64,000 nt of DNA from Halomonas jincaotanensis (GTDB lineage Bacteria > Pseudomonadota > Gammaproteobacteria > Pseudomonadales > Halomonadaceae). Positions 59,527-64,000 of the stretch are shown piece by piece. The position numbers and the translations under genes were made by a program. Location of the stretch: the NCBI RefSeq assembly GCF_018448785.1, contig NZ_JAHCLU010000003.1, positions 186,001 through 250,000 of the forward strand. The letters run 5' to 3'. Numbering within the stretch: the stretch's first letter is position 1; the number at the start of each line of letters is the position of its first letter. The notes below the pieces were generated by a model. The model was not told the origin of the DNA. It saw only the letters and a list, made by a program, of their open reading frames with translations, and ran no database searches.

Positions 59527-59656
59527 GCGACGAACTGCCACGCCCCTCGTGCCTTTTCCCCTGTGCCGGGAAGGCTCGATGATGTAGAACATCGAAAGCT
59601 TTCGGGTTCGCCGCGTGCGCCCGTTGTGACATGACGCCAGCTCAGGAAACGACAAG

Positions 59657-60511
59657 ATGACAGATCAGGTAATGGCCGCCATCGACGGCTCGCAATTCTC
59701 CGAGGGCGTGTCTGACTACGCCGCCTGGGCCAGCCAGGCACTGGATGCTCCGCTGACCCTTCTGCATGTGGTGGATAACCATCCGCAGACCGCCGAGGCG
59801 GATCTTTCCGGCAATATCGGCCTGGGCTCCCGCGAGCACCTGCTCGAAGAGCTGTCCCAGCTGGACGAGCAGCGCGCCAAGGTGGCGCAGGAGCAGGGCC
59901 GGCTGATGCTCAAGGCGGCCAAGGAACGGGCGATGGAGAAGGGCGTGGCCGACCCCGCCACGCGCCAGCGCAACGGCACGCTGGTGGAGACCCTGGAGGA
60001 ACTCGAGAGCGAGATTCGTCTGCTGGTGGTAGGCAAGCATAGCCAGATGACGCCACAAGACAGTGACTATCTCGGCTACAACCTGGAGCGGGTGGTGCGT
60101 ACCCTGCACCGGCCGATCCTGATGGTGTCCGAGGCATTCAAGACGCCGCAAAAGGTGATGATTGCCTTCGACGGCAGCAAGACCACCCGCAAGGGGGTGG
60201 AAATGATGGCCAAGAGTCCGCTGTTCAATGGAATTCCTTGTCACGTGGTGATCGTCGGTGGTGACACCGGCGACAACCGTTCCCAGCTTGACTGGGCGCT
60301 CAAGACCCTGCGTGACGCCGGCCATGAAGCCGAAGGAGCGATTCGCGCCGGAGAGGTCGAGGAGACCCTGCGTCGCTATCAGGAAGAGAACGGCATCGAC
60401 CTGCTGGTGATGGGCGCCTATGGCCATTCGCGGATTCGTCACCTGCTGGTCGGCAGCACCACCACCACGATGCTGCGCAAGGCGAGCGTGCCGGTGCTGC
60501 TGCTTCGCTGA
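59657..60511 (+). CDS. Tandem universal stress protein
   Basis: The 284-residue protein carries two USP domains (about residues 1-145 and 155-284). The second has the ATP-binding pattern G-x2-G-x-S-x-I-R-x4-G-S in MGAYGHSRIRHLLVGSTTTT, while the first has a degenerate version of it (VVGKHSQMTPQDSDY). Universal stress proteins are soluble regulators that bind ATP. The gene follows the SulP transporter, suggesting that it regulates transport or is co-induced with it. An AGGAAACGACAAG region supplies the ribosome-binding site. Confidence 0.87.
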   Translation: MTDQVMAAIDGSQFSEGVSDYAAWASQALDAPLTLLHVVDNHPQTAEADLSGNIGLGSREHLLEELSQLDEQRAKVAQEQGRLMLKAAKERAMEKGVADPATRQRNGTLVETLEELESEIRLLVVGKHSQMTPQDSDYLGYNLERVVRTLHRPILMVSEAFKTPQKVMIAFDGSKTTRKGVEMMAKSPLFNGIPCHVVIVGGDTGDNRSQLDWALKTLRDAGHEAEGAIRAGEVEETLRRYQEENGIDLLVMGAYGHSRIRHLLVGSTTTTMLRKASVPVLLLR

Positions 60512-60516
60512 TCGTG

Positions 60517-61710
60517 CTAGACGCCTCTAACCTTGGGGCTCGCCAGTACGCCCTGGGCCAGTCCCCAGCCAGTGACGAGCAAGACCAGCATGCCGGTGAG
60601 TATCAGCGTGAAGTCGGCGCCCAGGTCCAGTGCGATCCCGAGCAGGGCGGGGGCGAGGCCCGTCGCGAACACCATGCAGGCACTAAGTGTGGCGCGCAGG
60701 GTGCCGAGGTGTTCAGCGCCCCACAGTTTGACCAGCAGACTGGTGGCGATGGACTCCTGAGAACCGATCGCCAGCCCACCACCCAACATCAGTGCCCAGA
60801 CACCGAGATTGCCTCCCACGGTGAGCGCGAGGACCAGTGCCAGCGCGAAGGGCAGCAGGTAGCACTGCGCCATGCGTACCGGACCCAGGCGATCGACCCA
60901 CCGACCGCCGAGCAGGGCGCCGGGGAGCTTGGCCAGGCCCATGCCGGTCAGGGCCAGCGCATAGACACCGAGAGAACTTCCCAGGTCCTCGGTCATGCGG
61001 GCCTGGTAGATGAAGAGCCCGGTCATGGTGATTGGCAGGATCATCAGCAGTGGCAGCAGTTGCCAGAAGCGCTTGTCGCGAAATGGACGCGGTCCATCGC
61101 GGCGTTGCCCGGGCTTCGGGCGCGTCCCCGGCGCCTTCGGCCAGGCTCCGCGCAGCAAGAGAAGAACCCACAACACGCCAAGGGTCAATGCGAACAGCCA
61201 CCATAGTTCTCGCCAGCCGAGCCACACCAGCAGGGCGGCCATCACCGGGGGAAGCGTTATCTCCCCGAGCATGATGCCCATGCTGACCAGCCCCAGGGCC
61301 CGCCCGCGCATGTTGGTGAACTCCCGGCCCGCTAGAGTGTTGCCCAGGTGCGGCATCATTCCCTGACCACACAGACGTACCATGCCTAGTCCGAGCAGGG
61401 CGGTCCACCACCATGGCGAAAGCGTCAACAGCGCCATGCCGGTGAGCAGGCCTCCGAGTATCGCCAGAGCGAAACGGCGTGGCGGTACCCAGTCGATACT
61501 GGGGCCAACCCGCAGCACAATGAAACCGGCGATCAGCGTTACCACCGCATAGGCCGTGCCGAACTGGCCGGCGGAAAGCCCCAGCCGGGCCGAGATTGGA
61601 GCCTGGAAAAGGCCGATGAAGTAGCTCTGGCCAAGGCTGGAGGTGAACATCGCCAGAAAGGCGATACTCAGCAGGCCGCGATGATCGCGTATCAGGGTAC
61701 GGTACCCCAT
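60517..61710 (-). CDS. MFS transporter
   Basis: The 397-residue protein has about twelve hydrophobic segments, with the MFS loop between helices 2 and 3 in RVGPSIDWVPPRRF and conserved Gly/Arg in GGRWVDRLGPVRMAQ between helices 8 and 9. The N-terminus (MGYRTLIRDHRGLLSIAFLA) begins at 61710 after GGAG. It ends five bases from the converging USP gene. Family and topology are clear, but the cargo cannot be read; it may export or import a small metabolite. Confidence 0.82.
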   Translation of the reverse strand: MGYRTLIRDHRGLLSIAFLAMFTSSLGQSYFIGLFQAPISARLGLSAGQFGTAYAVVTLIAGFIVLRVGPSIDWVPPRRFALAILGGLLTGMALLTLSPWWWTALLGLGMVRLCGQGMMPHLGNTLAGREFTNMRGRALGLVSMGIMLGEITLPPVMAALLVWLGWRELWWLFALTLGVLWVLLLLRGAWPKAPGTRPKPGQRRDGPRPFRDKRFWQLLPLLMILPITMTGLFIYQARMTEDLGSSLGVYALALTGMGLAKLPGALLGGRWVDRLGPVRMAQCYLLPFALALVLALTVGGNLGVWALMLGGGLAIGSQESIATSLLVKLWGAEHLGTLRATLSACMVFATGLAPALLGIALDLGADFTLILTGMLVLLVTGWGLAQGVLASPKVRGV

Positions 61711-61832
61711 GAGGCGCTCCGAAGGCGTGATAGTGGGTGGATGGCAAAATGAACCCGGCGGGATAGAGTCTGCCACGAAGGTATGATATCAGCTCGCCGG
61801 GCCGCGCAGGCTCGACGTACGGGAGGACAATG

Positions 61833-62174
61833 ATGAATCATCCGGAGCTGGACATGCAGGCGACTCGCCAGCGTCTCTTTACCTTGAGAGCCGAGTTGCT
61901 CGAAGAGAGCGAATCGAGCCGTGAGTCACGCGACCCTGTCATGCTCGATCAGACCACGGTGGGGCGGTTGTCGCGCATGGACGCCCTGCAGGGGCAGGCG
62001 ATGGCCAAGGCTGGGGAGGAGCGCCGCCAGTTGACACTAAAACGCATCACCGCCGCGTTGTCGCGCATCGAGCAGGAAGGTTACGGTGAATGTATTGACT
62101 GTGGCGAGTGGATCGGCCCCAAGCGTCTCGAGTGGGATCCCCTGGTGCTCAAGTGCATCAATTGCGCGAGCTGA
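61833..62174 (+). CDS. DksA/TraR-family zinc-finger protein
   Basis: The 113-residue protein has a coiled-coil N-terminal half and a C4 zinc finger (GECIDCGEWIG and LKCINCAS, four Cys at about residues 87, 90, 108 and 111). Such proteins bind the secondary channel of RNA polymerase or act as accessory factors. It is shorter than DksA itself (about 150 residues) and lacks its acidic tip motif, so it is an orphan paralogue. The start at 61833 follows GGGAGG at a normal distance; an ATG one codon earlier is closer. It stands alone, before hexR. Confidence 0.83.
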   Translation: MNHPELDMQATRQRLFTLRAELLEESESSRESRDPVMLDQTTVGRLSRMDALQGQAMAKAGEERRQLTLKRITAALSRIEQEGYGECIDCGEWIGPKRLEWDPLVLKCINCAS

Positions 62175-62191
62175 GCCACTCACACTGAGCG

Positions 62192-63055
62192 TCAGAGCCG
62201 TTCCAGGGCCGGGTAGCGGGTCTCCAGCAGGCTGTCCTTGATTTTCTTGAGGTGCTCCAGGAAGTCCTCGCCACGACGCAGCGTCACACCAGTGGCCAGC
62301 ACGTCAATCAGGGTCAGTTGAATCATCCTTGAGGTCATCGGCATGTAGTAGTCGGTGTCCTCGGGGGTATCGACTTCCAGGGTCTCGGTACACTCGCGAG
62401 CCAACGGTGAGCTTGGCGCCGTGATGCCCAGCACCACGGCGCCACTTTCACGGGCCAGGCGGGCGATGTCGACTAGCTCGCGGGTGCGCCCTGTCCAGGA
62501 GATCACCACCACCACATCGCCAGTGCGACAGGTCGAGGCCACCATGCGCTGCATCAGAACATCGATATAGGCGGTCACCGGCAGGTTAAAGCGGAAGAAC
62601 TTGTGCTGGGCATCTTGGGCCACGGCACCGGAGGCGCCGAGTCCGAAGAAGTGGATCTGCTTGGCCTGGATCAGGTAATCCACCACACGTTCGATGCGTT
62701 GCGGATCAGCCTGGCGCCGTGCCTCGTCCAGCGCGGCGATGGTCGCACCGAAGATCTTTTGTGTGTAATCGGCGGCTTCGTCGTTGGGTTCCACGGCGCG
62801 ACTCACGTAGGGCGTGCCGCCTGCCAGGCTCTGGGCCAGCTTGATCTTGAAATCGGGGTAGCCCTTGGCGAGGAAGTTGCGGCAAAACCGGTTCACCGTG
62901 GGTTCGCTCACAGAGGCGGCCTGAGCCAGCGTGGCAATGCTCATGCTGGTGGCAGCGGTCGGGTCGGTGAGGATGACGTCGGCGACCTTGCGCTCGGAGC
63001 GGTTGAGTTCCTCGAGGCGTTGGCGAATGCGATCGAGCAGGTCGTGACTGGCCAT
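62192..63055 (-). CDS. hexR: HexR, RpiR-family regulator of central sugar metabolism
   Basis: The 287-residue regulator has an N-terminal helix-turn-helix ([20 protein letters not shown], about residues 39-58) and a C-terminal sugar-isomerase (SIS) domain ([35 protein letters not shown]), which in HexR binds KDPG. It represses zwf and Entner-Doudoroff genes and often lies next to zwf, as here, transcribed divergently. The ATG at 63055 gives a typical N-terminus; upstream in-frame sequence is not family-like and covers the intergenic region. Confidence 0.88.
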   Translation of the reverse strand: MASHDLLDRIRQRLEELNRSERKVADVILTDPTAATSMSIATLAQAASVSEPTVNRFCRNFLAKGYPDFKIKLAQSLAGGTPYVSRAVEPNDEAADYTQKIFGATIAALDEARRQADPQRIERVVDYLIQAKQIHFFGLGASGAVAQDAQHKFFRFNLPVTAYIDVLMQRMVASTCRTGDVVVVISWTGRTRELVDIARLARESGAVVLGITAPSSPLARECTETLEVDTPEDTDYYMPMTSRMIQLTLIDVLATGVTLRRGEDFLEHLKKIKDSLLETRYPALERL

Positions 63056-63205
63056 GTGACGTGCAATCTCCTTGAGGCGCTTCGAAGTATCAGTATCCAG
63101 GTAACCCAGGCAGGGGTGATGTGGTGATTTAACTACCTTATGCGGGTTATCGTAGCGTGGCGTCATACCCGATGCGAACACGGCAGTAGCGAGAAGGATT
63201 GTTTT

Positions 63206-63217
63206 TGTAAGTTTACA
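63206..63217. promoter_or_regulatory. Possible HexR-type operator between hexR and zwf
   Basis: The near-palindrome TGTAAGTTTACA lies in the hexR-zwf gap. HexR sites have TGT- and ACA-type half-sites but are usually a few bases longer, so this is a candidate only. Confidence 0.35.
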
Positions 63218-63283
63218 GAAATAACTTGCCAGTTTTGCGTCAATTGCGTATTTTTTTGCTAAGTTAACTAGGTGGGGGCGGAT

Positions 63284-64000
63284 ATGAGTCAAACCAGCCG
63301 GTCCAGTCAGGCGGTCAGTACGGAAATCGACCTAGCACTGTTCGGTGCACTCGGCGACCTTGCGCAGCGCAAGCTGTTTCCGGCGCTCTATCAGCTCGAA
63401 CGCGAGGGTTTGCTCGACTCTCGCACGCGCCTGCTGGGGCTCGCCCGCCAGGACCTTGACCTCGACAGCTTCAAGACCAAGGTCAAGGCGACACTGAAGA
63501 CCTACGTCAAAGCCGAGGACCTGGACCGTAGTGTTCTCGACGTCTTTCTGGCACGCCTCGATTATCGCCAACTCGACTTCACCAGCGAAGAGGGCTACGC
63601 CGCCATTCGCGATTGGCGGCAGGAGGGGCTAGGGCGGCCCATGGTGGTCTACCTGGCGGTGGGGGCGAGCCTCTATGGCGATATCTGCGCGCATCTGCAG
63701 GCCAGCGGCAGTCTCGACGAGTCGAGCCGCGTGGTGGTCGAGAAGCCCATCGGCTATGACCTGCCGTCCTCCAGCCGGGTCAATGATGCCATCGGTAGCG
63801 TCTTTCCCGAGTCGAGCATCTATCGCATCGACCACTACCTGGGCAAGGAGACGGTACAGAACCTGATCGCCCTGCGCTTCGCCAACCCGCTGTTCGGCAC
63901 CCAGTGGAACCAGAACAACATTTCCCACGTGGAAATCACCGTCGCCGAGAAAGTCGGCATCGAAGGGCGCTGGGGCTACTTCGACCAGGCCGGACAGCTG
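63284..64000 (+). CDS. zwf: Glucose-6-phosphate 1-dehydrogenase, N-terminal part
   Basis: The frame starts at ATG 63284 after GGTGGGGG and is open to the window edge (239 codons). It has the cofactor-binding [19 protein letters not shown] block (about residues 19-37), the substrate-site [10 protein letters not shown] block and the [13 protein letters not shown] catalytic segment with the active His, near the end of the visible part. The enzyme oxidises glucose-6-phosphate to 6-phosphogluconolactone, entering the pentose-phosphate and Entner-Doudoroff routes. It is divergent from hexR, its usual repressor. The remainder lies beyond the window. Confidence 0.93.
   Translation, partial: MSQTSRSSQAVSTEIDLALFGALGDLAQRKLFPALYQLEREGLLDSRTRLLGLARQDLDLDSFKTKVKATLKTYVKAEDLDRSVLDVFLARLDYRQLDFTSEEGYAAIRDWRQEGLGRPMVVYLAVGASLYGDICAHLQASGSLDESSRVVVEKPIGYDLPSSSRVNDAIGSVFPESSIYRIDHYLGKETVQNLIALRFANPLFGTQWNQNNISHVEITVAEKVGIEGRWGYFDQAGQL

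Noticed and set aside
1..64000. tRNA, rRNA or CRISPR features
   Set aside because: I saw no cloverleaf-like or conserved rRNA sequence and no regularly spaced repeat in reading the window; a dedicated scan was not possible.

Overview
The window is GC-rich chromosomal DNA from a gammaproteobacterium, most likely a moderately halophilic Halomonas-type organism (Halomonadaceae). The main evidence is a full ectoine degradation locus (doeA, doeB, doeX, doeC, doeD plus eutB/eutC), supported by E. coli-like neighbours (baeSR, dauA, ynjBCD, hexR-zwf). No rRNA, tRNA, CRISPR array, transposase or phage gene was seen. Assignments rest on reading translations and motifs by eye; no database search was run.

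Layout. 0-3.2 kb: the 3' end of a Hen1-like RNA methyltransferase, then an ECF sigma / zinc anti-sigma / methyltransferase-MerC-like fusion operon divergent from a secreted cupin. Both directions carry the same putative ECF promoter. 3.2-16 kb: housekeeping and stress genes (YjbQ, DauA-type SulP, Spy-like protein with BaeSR, LysO, DUF3108, DJ-1/PfpI, TetR plus SDR, pncAB for NAD salvage, ghrA).

16-32.4 kb: ectoine catabolism, all on the + strand. doeA-doeB-doeX comes first, then an embedded block of unknown function (nitrilase-type hydrolase, ATP-grasp ligase, C45 Ntn-hydrolase, large Orn/Lys/Arg decarboxylase-fold enzyme), then doeC, doeD, eutB, eutC, a cupin and a HAD dehalogenase. The known genes convert ectoine through N-acetyl-diaminobutyrate and diaminobutyrate to aspartate. 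The block looks like an amide-forming and amide-cleaving module of unknown substrate.

32.5-42 kb: a carboxymuconolactone decarboxylase gene and a TetR gene with matching operators, then an unusual pair. A tubulin-tyrosine-ligase-like ATP-grasp protein fused to a PqqD-like domain is broken by one in-frame amber codon, and it is followed by a small secreted protein ending in a Glu/Gly/Ala tail that resembles eukaryotic tubulin tails. A c-type cytochrome at 54.4 kb shares the same leader and a similar acidic tract. Between them lies a decaying region: a 519-bp direct duplication, two copies of a sigma / anti-sigma / DUF3047 set, a frameshifted sigma gene, a sigma::anti-sigma remnant, and two arsenosugar-type glycosyltransferase genes.

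42-64 kb: DUF302 and DUF748 envelope proteins, a coupled hybrid kinase and REC-EAL-GAF-GGDEF-like protein, a phosphotransferase-ynjBCD transport operon, the leader-sharing cytochrome, NfeD-slipin, a SulP transporter with a tandem universal stress protein, an MFS transporter, a DksA-like protein, hexR, and the start of zwf at the right edge.
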